From: Corynebacterium sphenisci DSM 44792
Lineage (GTDB): Bacteria; Actinomycetota; Actinomycetes; Mycobacteriales; Mycobacteriaceae
Length of the DNA: 64,000 bases
Assembly (NCBI RefSeq): GCF_001941505.1
Contig: NZ_CP009248.1
Span: forward strand, 744,001 to 808,000
Reading direction: 5' to 3'
Shown in pieces: positions 16,669 through 24,767 of this stretch. How positions within the stretch are numbered: the first letter of the stretch is position 1; each line of letters starts with the position of its first letter. Under the pieces are notes generated by a model that saw only the letters and a program-made list of their open reading frames with translations, searched no databases and had not been told where the DNA came from. Made by a program: the position numbers and the translations under genes.

Positions 16669-17442
16669 CTACACCCGCAGGCCCATGCCCCCGGCGACGT
16701 CGATGGTGGTGCCGGTGAGGTAGCTCGCCCGCGCGGAGGCGAGGAAGACGATCGCCGCGGCGGCCTCCTCCGGCCGGCCGATCCGGCCCAGCGGCACGTC
16801 CTCCTCCGCGGTGGTGGCGAGGAACTCCGCCAGCGGGGTGCCCGGGGCGCGCTTGTCCCGGATGTTCGCCCACTGCGGGGTCTCGATGCAGCCGATGTCC
16901 ACCCCGTTGACCAGGATCCCCTCCCGGCCGAGCTCCGCGGCCCAGCACCGGGTGAGGTTCGCCCCGGCGGCGCGGTTCACCGCGGTGGCGAAGAAGCGGT
17001 GATCCGGGTGCGCGGCGTAGACCGAGCCGACGTTGACCACCCGCGGCTGATCCGAGGCGCGCAGCTGCGGCAGCGCCGCGCGCAGCACCCGCTGCCAGGT
17101 GAGCACCTTCAGGTCGTAGTCGTGGCGCAGCGCATCCTCGGAGATGGACTCCCCGGTGCCGGGGTTCGCCCCGCCGGCGTTGTTCACCACCACGTCGATG
17201 CCGCCGAGCTCCGCCACCGCGGCCTCGATGAGCCGCGTCACCTGCGCCGGGTCGGTGACGTCGGCGACCACCCCGCGGGCGCCGTCGCCGAGCTCCGCCT
17301 CCGCGGCGGCGACCTCTTGCGCGTCCCGGGCGCAGAACACCACCCGGGCGCCCTCGGCGAGGAACTCCCGGGCCGCGGCGAAGCCCAGCCCCTTCGATCC
17401 CCCGGTCACCAGCACCCGCCGTCCGGCCAGTCCCATGTCCAT
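16669..17442 (-). CDS. SDR-family oxidoreductase with altered active site (257 aa)
   Basis: A classical-length short-chain dehydrogenase: TGGSKGLG cofactor motif at about residues 13-20, NNAG at about 90, and the C-terminal GTTIDVAGGMGLRV strand. ATG 17442 is chosen because GGACGGAG precedes it. The position that normally holds YxxxK reads RFFATAVNRAAGANLTR, so the catalytic Tyr and Lys are not where expected, while the preceding Ser (NVGSVY) is kept. It may therefore have changed or lost oxidoreductase activity, or belong to a divergent subfamily. It stands alone between the small gene at 16237-16527 and CapA, all on the minus strand. Confidence 0.78.
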   Translation of the reverse strand: MDMGLAGRRVLVTGGSKGLGFAAAREFLAEGARVVFCARDAQEVAAAEAELGDGARGVVADVTDPAQVTRLIEAAVAELGGIDVVVNNAGGANPGTGESISEDALRHDYDLKVLTWQRVLRAALPQLRASDQPRVVNVGSVYAAHPDHRFFATAVNRAAGANLTRCWAAELGREGILVNGVDIGCIETPQWANIRDKRAPGTPLAEFLATTAEEDVPLGRIGRPEEAAAAIVFLASARASYLTGTTIDVAGGMGLRV

Positions 17443-17543
17443 GCCCGCTCCGTCCTTTCCCGTCATCGTCCGTTCGCGGTTCCCGCGCCGCGCCGCCCAC
17501 GCGGCGGCGGGCGCCTGCGCACAGGGTACCGGCGGGGCGGCGC

Positions 17544-18740
17544 TCAGCCCTCCCGGACCTCGGGGTGCTCCCCGGCGCCGCGGGAGAGCACCGCCGCCCG
17601 GGTGCGGGCCAGGGACTCGGCCACCCGGGCCTCGTCCACGCCGGAGTCCGGGCCCAGCGCGGACACCGGGGTGGCGCGCACCGGCATGACCCCCGGATCG
17701 CTGATCATGGTGGGCACGTAGGTGAGCTCGGAGACCGCCCAGCCGCCGGCGCCGTCCGGGCTGAAGCCGAAGCGCACCATGATCCCCTCGTAGGCGAGGT
17801 GGTTCTCCGCCAGCTGCTGGCCGATCAGGTTGCCCACCCCGTAGACCACCCATTTGCCGTTGACCTTCTCGATCGGCTGCACCGCATGGGAGGAGTGCTG
17901 GTAGACCACGTCCACGTCCGGGGAGCGGGTGAGGATCTCGGCGAGGGCCTCCTGCTGCGCATTGGGCTCCTGCACCTCCTCATCGCCGGCGTGCAGGCCC
18001 ATCAGCACGATGTCCGCCCCGGCGGCCCGGGCCGCGGCGGCCTTGGCGAGCAGCTCGTCGGGGTCCAGGTCCTGCACCATCCACGGCTCCGGCACGGGCA
18101 GCCCGTTGGTGCCGTAGGTGCCGCCGACCACGGCGATCCGCACCCCCGAGTCGGTGGTGAAGATGGTCGGGGCGGCGTCCTCCTCGGGGCTGCGGGCGGT
18201 GCCGGCGGTGAGCACCCCGGCGTCCTCGAAGGCGTCCAGGGTGCGGAACACCCCCTCCGCCCCGGCGTCCACGGAGTGGTTGGAGGCGGTGGTGCACAGA
18301 TCCCAGCCGGTGTCGCGCACCGCGGCGGCGATCTGCGGCGGGGCCTGGAACTGGGGGTAGCCGGAGAAGGGGCCCTCCGGGGGCGCGAAGGGCACCTCCT
18401 CATGGCAGATGGACAGGTCCGCGTCCTCCACGAAGTCCCGGATCGGGGCGAAGACGCGCTGGAAGTCCCAGCCGCCGTCCCAGTCCTCCCCGCCGGTCAT
18501 CGCGGACTCGTAGACCGCGGGGTGCCAGAGCAGGTCCCCGCTGACGGTGACCGTCACCGGCTCCTGCGCGGGCTCCGCCGGGGCGGCGCGCCCGGGGTCG
18601 GCCGCGGCGCTTTCCGCGGTGAAGGCGGTGGTGGCGTCCCAGGGGGTCCAGGGGGTGGCGGCGGTGGCGAGGGAGCCGGCGATGAGCAGCCCGCCCACGG
18701 CGGCCGAACCGAGCATCAACGAGGGGCGAAAAGCATTCAC
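17544..18740 (-). CDS. CapA-family secreted protein (398 aa)
   Basis: The N-terminus is a signal peptide or membrane anchor (SLMLGSAAVGGLLIAGSLAT). After it, VTVTVSGDLLWHP begins the metallophosphatase-like PGA_cap domain, with conserved CTTASNHSVDAGAEG, VLMGLHAGDE and YQHSSHAVQP. CapA proteins take part in poly-gamma-glutamate or related capsule synthesis; the exact reaction is not settled and many actinobacterial members stand alone, as here. The start is GTG 18740. There is no ribosome site, but TATTCT lies seven bases upstream, so the message is probably leaderless. No capB or capC gene is near. Confidence 0.8.
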   Translation of the reverse strand: MNAFRPSLMLGSAAVGGLLIAGSLATAATPWTPWDATTAFTAESAAADPGRAAPAEPAQEPVTVTVSGDLLWHPAVYESAMTGGEDWDGGWDFQRVFAPIRDFVEDADLSICHEEVPFAPPEGPFSGYPQFQAPPQIAAAVRDTGWDLCTTASNHSVDAGAEGVFRTLDAFEDAGVLTAGTARSPEEDAAPTIFTTDSGVRIAVVGGTYGTNGLPVPEPWMVQDLDPDELLAKAAAARAAGADIVLMGLHAGDEEVQEPNAQQEALAEILTRSPDVDVVYQHSSHAVQPIEKVNGKWVVYGVGNLIGQQLAENHLAYEGIMVRFGFSPDGAGGWAVSELTYVPTMISDPGVMPVRATPVSALGPDSGVDEARVAESLARTRAAVLSRGAGEHPEVREG

Positions 18741-18747
18741 GAAATAC

Positions 18748-18779
18748 AGAATAATGGTTTTGTAGAGCGATTCGAATCG
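18748..18779 (-). promoter_or_regulatory. Leaderless promoter and palindrome upstream of capA-like gene
   Basis: TATTCT on the minus strand (18748-18753) ends seven bases before GTG 18740. Just upstream, CGATTCGAATCG (18768-18779) is a perfect 12-base palindrome placed between the expected -35 and -10, so it could be an operator. Confidence 0.45.
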
Positions 18780-18822
18780 TGGTCACCCCATTCCCCGGAA
18801 CGGGGGCGTCAGCGTCGGCGCC

Positions 18823-19500
18823 TCAAATGCTCAGGCCGAGCCGGCGGCGCCGCTCCCGGTTCCCGATCGCGGCGACCACCCCGCCGGTGACCAGGGCGGC
18901 GACCACCCACACCGCGCGCAGCTCCCAGTGCACGTAGCACAGGCCGCCCAGGATGGACCCGCCCGCCAGGGAGGCCCAGAGCAGGAAGTGGTGGATCCAC
19001 AGCCGGTGGTCCCCGCCGAAGAAGGCGCCCACGAAGTTCTGCGCCGTCTTCACCAGGGTGCCGGTCATGTAGGTCAGGCTGATCGCCACCTGGCCATCGC
19101 GCTCGAAGACGCTGTTCATCGCGCCCACCGCGAAGGAGAGGAAGAGCATCCCCTTATCCCCGTGATCCAGGGCCACCAGGATCCCGGAGAGGATCGTCGA
19201 GGAGGCGACGAAGAGCAGCACCGCCTCCCGGGGCCGGCCATGGGGCAGGTGCTTCAGGCCGAGCCGGTAGATCAGCGAGCCCACCGCCACCCCGGTGAGG
19301 AACAGCCCCATCAGCCCGGCGGCCTTGAGGGTGACGTCCCAGGTGCCCTCCGCGGCGGAGGCGGTGAGCCGGGTGGTGTTGCCGGACATGAAGGACAGGA
19401 AGAACCCGCCGAGGTACATGAAGCCGATCGCGTCGATGAACCCGGTGATGGAGGACAGGTACCAGGCGAGGACGCGCTCGCCGAGGCGATACTCGATCAT
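18823..19500 (-). CDS. DUF1275 (YoaK-like) membrane protein (225 aa)
   Basis: Starts MIEYRLGERVLAWYLSSITG and has about six membrane helices. The family signature FIDAIGFMYLGGFFLSFMSG with the following NTTRL, and later AVGAMNSVFERDGQVAIS and YMTGTLVKTAQ, are characteristic of DUF1275/YoaK proteins. Their function is unknown; they are widespread inner-membrane proteins. The start at 19500 agrees with the usual family N-terminus. A 250-base GC-rich stretch without recognised genes separates it from the DJ-1 gene on the same strand. Confidence 0.8.
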   Translation of the reverse strand: MIEYRLGERVLAWYLSSITGFIDAIGFMYLGGFFLSFMSGNTTRLTASAAEGTWDVTLKAAGLMGLFLTGVAVGSLIYRLGLKHLPHGRPREAVLLFVASSTILSGILVALDHGDKGMLFLSFAVGAMNSVFERDGQVAISLTYMTGTLVKTAQNFVGAFFGGDHRLWIHHFLLWASLAGGSILGGLCYVHWELRAVWVVAALVTGGVVAAIGNRERRRRLGLSI

Positions 19501-19754
19501 GTGCGTGGCGGCTCCGGGGGACGGGGGCGACGGGGACGGGGTCGCGATCCGCGCCGGGGATCCGGCGCTTGCGCAGGATGCTCACCCTACCCGGATGCCG
19601 CCGCCGGCGGGCCCGCCCGGCGGCGGGGTCCCCCGGGGCCGCCCCCGGCCACCGGGCCGATGGACGGGCCCGGGCCACGGGAATCCCATCGCGGCCCGGG
19701 CCCTCCCGGGGTGGCCGGCGCACCGGGACCGCCCCCGGCGCACCGGCGGCGCGG

Positions 19755-20288
19755 CTAGTGCCGGCCCTCGGCGATTTCCTCGACCAGCTTGGCGTTGAAG
19801 GCGGGCAGATCCGCCGGGGTGCGCGAGGACACCATGCCGGCGTCCACCACGACCTCCTCGTCCACCCAGGTCGCCCCGGCGTTGACCAGGTCGGTGCGGA
19901 TGGAGGGGTAGGAGGTGAGGGTGCGCCCGCGCAGCACATCGGCGTCGGCGAGGATCCAGCCGCCGTGGCAGATCACGCCGAGCGGCTTGCCGGCCTCGAC
20001 CATCGCCTTGACCAGCGCCACCGCGGCGGCGTCGGTGCGGATGTGGTCGGCGTTGCCGGTGCCGCCGGGCAGGATCAGGGCGTCGTAGTCGTCGGCGCCG
20101 GCCTCGGCGGTGGTGCGGTCCACCTCGACCTCGGCGCCCTTCTTGCCGGTGATCGCGCCGGCCTCGGGGGCGATCACGTGCACGGTGGCCCCGGCGTCGC
20201 GGACCGCCGCCACCGGGCTGGTCAGCTCGGAGTCCTCGAACCCGTCGGTGGCGATGACGGCGACGGTGCGTCCGGTGAGTTCGGCCAT
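19755..20288 (-). CDS. DJ-1/PfpI-family protein (177 aa)
   Basis: AGGAGG lies just before ATG 20288, so the start is clear (MAELTGRTVAVIATDGFEDS). The family fold is evident: the Glu of FEDSEL, LILPGGTGNADHIR, and the nucleophile elbow VICHGGW with the reactive Cys at about residue 109 followed by His. PfpI-type proteins are reported as proteases, chaperones or glyoxalase/deglycase enzymes in stress protection; which applies here cannot be told. It is divergent from the membrane protein gene at 20491. Confidence 0.85.
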   Translation of the reverse strand: MAELTGRTVAVIATDGFEDSELTSPVAAVRDAGATVHVIAPEAGAITGKKGAEVEVDRTTAEAGADDYDALILPGGTGNADHIRTDAAAVALVKAMVEAGKPLGVICHGGWILADADVLRGRTLTSYPSIRTDLVNAGATWVDEEVVVDAGMVSSRTPADLPAFNAKLVEEIAEGRH

Positions 20289-20476
20289 GGCGAAACCTCC
20301 TGGTGCTTGATGTTCACTGACGATCGCGAGGGTAGAGCCCATGCGCGTCCCGCGCAGGGATCCCAGGTGGGCCCGCCGGAACCGCGCCATGGCCATCATG
20401 GGTGCGACCGGCCGACCCCGCGCCCGATCCGGGCGCGCCCGGCCCCGACCCGGAACACCGGCCGGGCCGCCTCGCC

Positions 20477-20482
20477 TACCCT
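20477..20482 (+). promoter_or_regulatory. -10 element close to the start at 20491
   Basis: TACCCT with eight bases to ATG 20491 and no ribosome site: a leaderless or nearly leaderless start. Confidence 0.35.
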
Positions 20483-20490
20483 GGGCGGCC

Positions 20491-20985
20491 ATGACCGCCC
20501 GCACCCCGACGTTCGCCGGCCGCCGGCTGCGGCCGCTGGCCGGCCTCGCCGCCGCGGCGCTCGCCGCCGTGCTCATCGGCGTCCCCACCGACATCATCGC
20601 CAACCCGGTCTTCGGCCGGGATGTGCCGGTGCGCCCCTGGGAGGCCCCGGTGCTGGCGGCCACCGCGGTGCTCACCGGCGCCTATTTCGCGCTGCAGCCC
20701 CGCGGCGGGGAGCGCCTGGCCCCGGCGATGGGCCCGGCGGGGCTGGCCATGTTCGCGGTGGCCTGCCCGGTGTGCAACAAGATCGTGCTGCTCACCCTGG
20801 GCGCCTCCGGGGCGCTGGCCGTGTTCGCCCCGGTGCAGCCCTACCTCGCCGGGATCTCCCTGGTGCTGCTGGCCGCCGCGGTGGCCTGGGCCTGGCGGCG
20901 CAACCCCTGCGCCGCCGGGCGGTGCGCGGAGGACCCCCGCGCCGCGGGGGAGCCGGCGCCGCCCCGGGACCGGGCCGGGGGCTGA
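20491..20985 (+). CDS. Small polytopic membrane protein with CPVCNK motif (164 aa)
   Basis: About four to five hydrophobic segments: LAGLAAAALAAVLIGVP, EAPVLAATAVLTGAYFAL, a pair around MFAVACPVCNKIVLLTLGAS, and YLAGISLVLLAAAVAWAW. The tail has two further Cys (NPCAAGRC). The pair CPVC inside or at the edge of a membrane helix recalls thiol or metal chemistry in the membrane, but I do not recognise a named family. No thioredoxin or redox partner lies beside it. The start has a -10 at eight bases. The next gene is the ABC importer lipoprotein 170 bases downstream, which probably has its own promoter. Confidence 0.6.
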   Translation: MTARTPTFAGRRLRPLAGLAAAALAAVLIGVPTDIIANPVFGRDVPVRPWEAPVLAATAVLTGAYFALQPRGGERLAPAMGPAGLAMFAVACPVCNKIVLLTLGASGALAVFAPVQPYLAGISLVLLAAAVAWAWRRNPCAAGRCAEDPRAAGEPAPPRDRAGG

Positions 20986-21155
20986 GGGGGCCGCGGCTCA
21001 CCTCCGCTTGGGGGATCGGCGCGTTCCTGGCCGGGCCGGAATCCCGTACACGGGGGTGCCGATGGGGGATGAGCGACGGGGATCCGTTCCCGCTTCCGGG
21101 CATCCGCCGGATAGGTTCTCCTGTGTCCCCATCGGAACCACAGGAAGCCATTCCC

Positions 21156-22133
21156 ATGTTCACGTCCCGCTTGACCACGATCGCCGCGGCCCTGGCCGCG
21201 GGGGCCCTCGCCCTGACCGGATGCTCGGACGACGCCGCCGGGTCGGACGGCGGCGGGGAGTCCTACGCCATCGGCATCAACCAGCTGGTGCAGCACCCCG
21301 CGCTGGACTCCGCCACCGCCGGCTTCAAGGCCGCCTTCGAGGACGCCGGGGTGGCGGTGGAGTTCACCGAGCAGAACGCCAACGGCGAGCAGTCCACCGC
21401 GCTGACCATCGCCCAGCAGTTCGCCTCCGATGATCTGGACCTCGTGCTGGCGGTGGCCACCCCGGCCGCGCAGGCCACGGTGCAGAACATCACCGACACC
21501 CCGGTGCTGTTCACCGCGGTGACCGACCCGGTGTCCGCGGACCTGGTGGACACCATGGAGGCCCCCGGCGGCAACGTCACCGGCACCTCCGACGTCGCCC
21601 CCATCGGCAAGCAGCTGGACCTGCTCAAGGAGCTGGTCCCGGACGCGGAGAAGGTCGGCATCGTCTACGCCTCCGGGGAGGTCAACTCCCAGGTGCAGGT
21701 CGACGAGGCCAAGGAGGCGGCGAAGTCCCGCGACCTGGACATCCTCACCCAGACCGTCACCAACGTCACCGAGATCCCGCAGGCGGTGGAGGCGATCGGC
21801 GACGTGGACGCCTTCTACGTGCCCACCGACAACATGGTGGTCTCCGGGATCGCCTCCCTGGTGCAGGCCGCGGAGGCCGCGTCCATCCCGGTGATCGCCG
21901 CGGAGTCCGGCGCCGTGGAGGGCGGCGCGGTGGCCACCCTGGGCATCGACTACGAGAAGCTGGGCCGGCAGACCGGGGAGATGGCGCTGCGCATCCTGCG
22001 CGATGGCGCGGACCCGGCGGAGATCGCCGTGGAGACCGCGGAGACCTTCACCTACATGGTCAACCCGGAGGCCGCGAAGCGGCAGGGCGTGGAGATCCCG
22101 CAGGAGATCCTGAACGAGGCTGAGACCGTATGA
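21156..22133 (+). CDS. ABC transporter substrate-binding lipoprotein, TrpX-like (325 aa)
   Basis: A lipoprotein signal peptide ends in the lipobox LTGC with Cys 23, so the protein is anchored outside the membrane. The mature part is the ABC_sub_bind fold: YAIGINQLVQHPALDSA, NANGEQSTALTIAQQF, VLFTAVTDPVSADLV, GNVTGTSDVAPI and VPTDNMVVSG are the usual segments. Characterised relatives bind tryptophan or other aromatic amino acids (TrpX), but many members are unassigned. It overlaps the permease start by ATGA. ATG 21156 is taken because the signal peptide starts there; the open frame upstream carries no family features. Confidence 0.85.
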   Translation: MFTSRLTTIAAALAAGALALTGCSDDAAGSDGGGESYAIGINQLVQHPALDSATAGFKAAFEDAGVAVEFTEQNANGEQSTALTIAQQFASDDLDLVLAVATPAAQATVQNITDTPVLFTAVTDPVSADLVDTMEAPGGNVTGTSDVAPIGKQLDLLKELVPDAEKVGIVYASGEVNSQVQVDEAKEAAKSRDLDILTQTVTNVTEIPQAVEAIGDVDAFYVPTDNMVVSGIASLVQAAEAASIPVIAAESGAVEGGAVATLGIDYEKLGRQTGEMALRILRDGADPAEIAVETAETFTYMVNPEAAKRQGVEIPQEILNEAETV

Positions 22134-22999
22134 TCTCTGCCGTTGAACTCGGCATCATCTACGGGGTGATGGCGCTGGGCGTGTTCCTCACGTTCCGCGT
22201 CCTCAACTTCGCGGATCTGACCGTCGACGGCAGCTTCACCACCGGCGCGGCCACCGCCGCGGTGGCGATCCTGGCGGGCTGGAACCCCTTCCTGGCGATC
22301 GGCGCGGGTTTCGCCGCCGGCTTCGCCGCGGGCCTGGTCACCGGCCTGCTGCACACCAAGGGCCATATCGACGGCCTGCTCGCCGGGATCCTCACCCAGA
22401 TCGGGCTGTGGTCGGTGAACCTGCGCATCATGGGCTCGGCGAACGTGCCCCTGCTGCGCGCGGACACCGCCTTCACCCCGCTGCGCGAGGCGGGGCTGCT
22501 GGGCAGCTGGGCCTCGGTGGCGATCCTCGCCGCCGTGGTCGCCGCGGTCACCGGCCTGGTCATCTGGTTCCTCACCACCGACTTCGGCCTGGCGGTGCGC
22601 GCCACCGGCGACAACGACCCCATGATCCGCTCCCTGGGGGTGTCCACGGACCGCACCAAGATGTTCACCCTGGCCATGTCCAATGGCCTGGTCGGCGCCT
22701 GCGGTGCGGTGGTCGCCCAGTTCCAGGGCTTCGCCGACATCTCCATGGGCATCGGCCTCATCCTGGTCGGCCTGGCCAGCGTGATCATGGGCCAGGCGGT
22801 GTTCGGCCAGCGGCTGCTGTGGCTGTCCGTGGTCGCCGTGGTCTTCGGCGCGGTGCTCTACCGCCTGATCATCTTCGCCGCCCTGGAGCTGGGCCTGAAC
22901 CCGAATGACATGAAGTTCATCACCGCGGCCCTGGTGGTGGTGGCGCTGCTGCTGCCGCGCTGGCGGGCCGTGCTCACCCGACGGAAGGCGGTGGCGTAG
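22130..22999 (+). CDS. ABC transporter permease, TrpY-like (289 aa)
   Basis: Polytopic protein of the branched-chain amino-acid permease fold with about eight helices. FLTFRVLNFADLTVDGSFTT near the N-terminus is the typical start of this group, and VRATGDNDPMIRSLGVSTDR is the cytoplasmic coupling loop that contacts the ATPase. It starts four bases inside the lipoprotein gene and its TAG is followed directly by the ATG of the ATPase gene. The three genes are one tightly packed importer operon. Confidence 0.88.
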   Translation: MISAVELGIIYGVMALGVFLTFRVLNFADLTVDGSFTTGAATAAVAILAGWNPFLAIGAGFAAGFAAGLVTGLLHTKGHIDGLLAGILTQIGLWSVNLRIMGSANVPLLRADTAFTPLREAGLLGSWASVAILAAVVAAVTGLVIWFLTTDFGLAVRATGDNDPMIRSLGVSTDRTKMFTLAMSNGLVGACGAVVAQFQGFADISMGIGLILVGLASVIMGQAVFGQRLLWLSVVAVVFGAVLYRLIIFAALELGLNPNDMKFITAALVVVALLLPRWRAVLTRRKAVA

Positions 23000-23791
23000 A
23001 TGCTGCGCATCGACGGGGTCCGCAAGACCTTCTTCCCGAATACCGCCAATGAGCGCCGGGCCCTGGCCGGGGTCTCCCTGGAGCTGGCCGAGGGCGATTT
23101 CGTCACGGTCATCGGCTCCAACGGCGCCGGCAAGTCCACCCTGCTCAACGCCGTCGCCGGGGGCATCCCGGTGGACGCCGGGACCATCGCCATCGATGGC
23201 GTGGACGTGGGCCGGATGCCGGACCACCGGCGGGCCCGCTTCGTCGGCCGGGTCTTCCAGGACCCGATGGCCGGCACCGCGCCGAGCCTGACCGTGGAGG
23301 AGAACCTCTCCCTGGCCTACCTGCGCGGCAGGCGCCGCGGCCTGGGCCTGGGGCTCACCCGCGCCCGGCGGGAGCGCTTCGCCGAGGAGCTGCGCAGCCT
23401 GGAGCTGGGCCTGGAGGACCGGCTCACCCACAAGGTGGGGCTGCTCTCCGGCGGTCAGCGGCAGGCGCTGTCGCTGCTCATGGCCGGGTTCACGCACCCG
23501 AAGATCATGCTGCTCGACGAGCACACCGCGGCGCTGGACCCGCAGCGCGCCCAGCTGGTCACCGACCTCACCCACCGGATCGTGGAGGAGGGCGGGCTGA
23601 CCACCCTGATGGTCACGCACAACATGGCGCAGGCCATCCAGCTGGGCAACCGGCTGGTGATGATGCACGAGGGCGAGATCGTGTACGAGGCCGGGCCCGA
23701 GGTTAAGGCCCGGCTCACCGTGCACGATCTGCTGCAGGAGTTCGTCAAGATCAAGGGCGCCGCCCTCTCCGACAAGGCCTTCCTGGGCTAG
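23000..23791 (+). CDS. ABC transporter ATPase, TrpZ-like (263 aa)
   Basis: Walker A GSNGAGKST (about residues 39-47), Q-loop in RVFQDPM, signature LLSGGQRQALSLL, Walker B KIMLLDEHTAALDP, and switch His in MVTHNM. The Thr-containing EHTAALDP variant is usual in this uptake subfamily. It supplies energy for the importer formed with the two genes upstream. It is the last gene of the operon; the CRISPR leader begins soon after its stop. Confidence 0.9.
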   Translation: MLRIDGVRKTFFPNTANERRALAGVSLELAEGDFVTVIGSNGAGKSTLLNAVAGGIPVDAGTIAIDGVDVGRMPDHRRARFVGRVFQDPMAGTAPSLTVEENLSLAYLRGRRRGLGLGLTRARRERFAEELRSLELGLEDRLTHKVGLLSGGQRQALSLLMAGFTHPKIMLLDEHTAALDPQRAQLVTDLTHRIVEEGGLTTLMVTHNMAQAIQLGNRLVMMHEGEIVYEAGPEVKARLTVHDLLQEFVKIKGAALSDKAFLG

Positions 23792-23946
23792 GCGGGGCGG
23801 ATGCGGCCGACGGGGCCGCCACCGGGGCGACGGGCCCGCGGGGGCGGCCCCGCGGCGCTTCCCGCGGCCATCCGGGGCGATGGTGACGCGAGGGGTAAGT
23901 GAATGTAAATTAGGGGATACCGGATCATCGGCCCAGGTCAAGAAGT
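23792..23946 (+). promoter_or_regulatory. Putative CRISPR leader
   Basis: The stretch between the ATPase stop and the first repeat. Its last 60 bases are AT-richer than the surroundings (TAAGTGAATGTAAATTAGGG, then ATACCGG), as leaders are. The repeats at this end are all identical while those at the other end are degenerate, which places the acquisition end here. TGTAAATT could serve as the -10 of the array transcript. Confidence 0.55.
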
Positions 23947-24767
23947 GTCGTCCCCGCGTGAGCGGGGCTGTTCCCCCCGCCTAGAATCGCCGTAGACGGA
24001 CTTTCACGTCGTCCCCGCGTGAGCGGGGCTGTTCCTAAGTCCCAGAATTTCCGTTTTCGTGGCATTGAGTCGTCCCCGCGTGAGCGGGGCTGTTCCCGCA
24101 TGTCCCGGCCGCAAGACACCTAACCGTACAGTCGTCCCCGCGTGAGCGGGGCTGTTCCTGAGATAGCCCGCTCCAAACGGCGGAATGGTAGGTCGTCCCC
24201 GCGTGAGCGGGGCTGTTCCCTCCAATACCCCGGATGCACACACACCGCAACCGTCGTCCCCGCGTGAGCGGGGCTGTTCCCCAGGGGGCCTGGGGGTTCG
24301 GGCCTACAGGGGGTCGTCCCCGCGTGAGCGGGGCTGTTCCCCAGCGGGTGGCCGCGTATACCTCAGGGGCCCGGTCGTCCCCGCGTGAGCGGGGCTGTTC
24401 CTCAGGCCGTGTCCGCCGTGTGGCGGCGCGTGACGTCGTCCCCGCGTGAGCGGGGCTGTTCCCCGTCCGCTGCTGGAGGCGATCAACTCCGGCGCGTCGT
24501 CCCCGCGTGAGCGGGGCTGTTCCCCATGGCCCCACGGATCAAGTGGGACATCAAGGGTCGTCCCCGCGTGAGCGGGGCTGTTCCCGACTTCACCCGCCCC
24601 GGGGAGCGAATCGCCACGTCGTCCCCGCGCGAGCGGGGTTGTTCCGTCGGCCAGGGATCCCTTGGCGCGTTCCCGCTCGTTGTCCCCGCGTGAGCGGGGC
24701 TGTTCCGTCACGGCGCACCGGCCATAACGACCAGCCGTAGTCATCCCCGTACGAGCGGGGCTATTCC
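23947..24767 (+). CRISPR. CRISPR array, type I-E-like repeat, 14 repeats and 13 spacers, no cas genes nearby
   Basis: Direct repeats of 28 bases start at 23947, 24008, 24069, 24131, 24192, 24253, 24313, 24374, 24435, 24496, 24557, 24618, 24679 and 24740. The repeat begins GTCGTCCCCGCGTGAGCGGG and ends GCTGTTCC; its CCCCGC/GCGGGG hairpin is typical of type I-E. Eleven copies are identical. The last three carry two, one and about five changes, which marks the old trailer end and gives the plus strand as the direction of transcription. Spacers are 33 bases except one of 32 (24281-24312) and one of 34 (24097-24130). No Cas protein is encoded in the 23.9 kb before or the 39 kb after, so any machinery acts from elsewhere or is lost. 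Confidence 0.97.

Noticed and set aside
18766-18790. GATTCGAATC resembling the T-loop of a tRNA
   Set aside because: No acceptor, D or anticodon arm can be folded around it; it is a 12-base palindrome in a promoter.
24304-24744. Open reading frames with repeated SRGDD or NSPAHAGTT words across the CRISPR array
   Set aside because: They are translations of the repeats themselves; no start signals and the array explains them.
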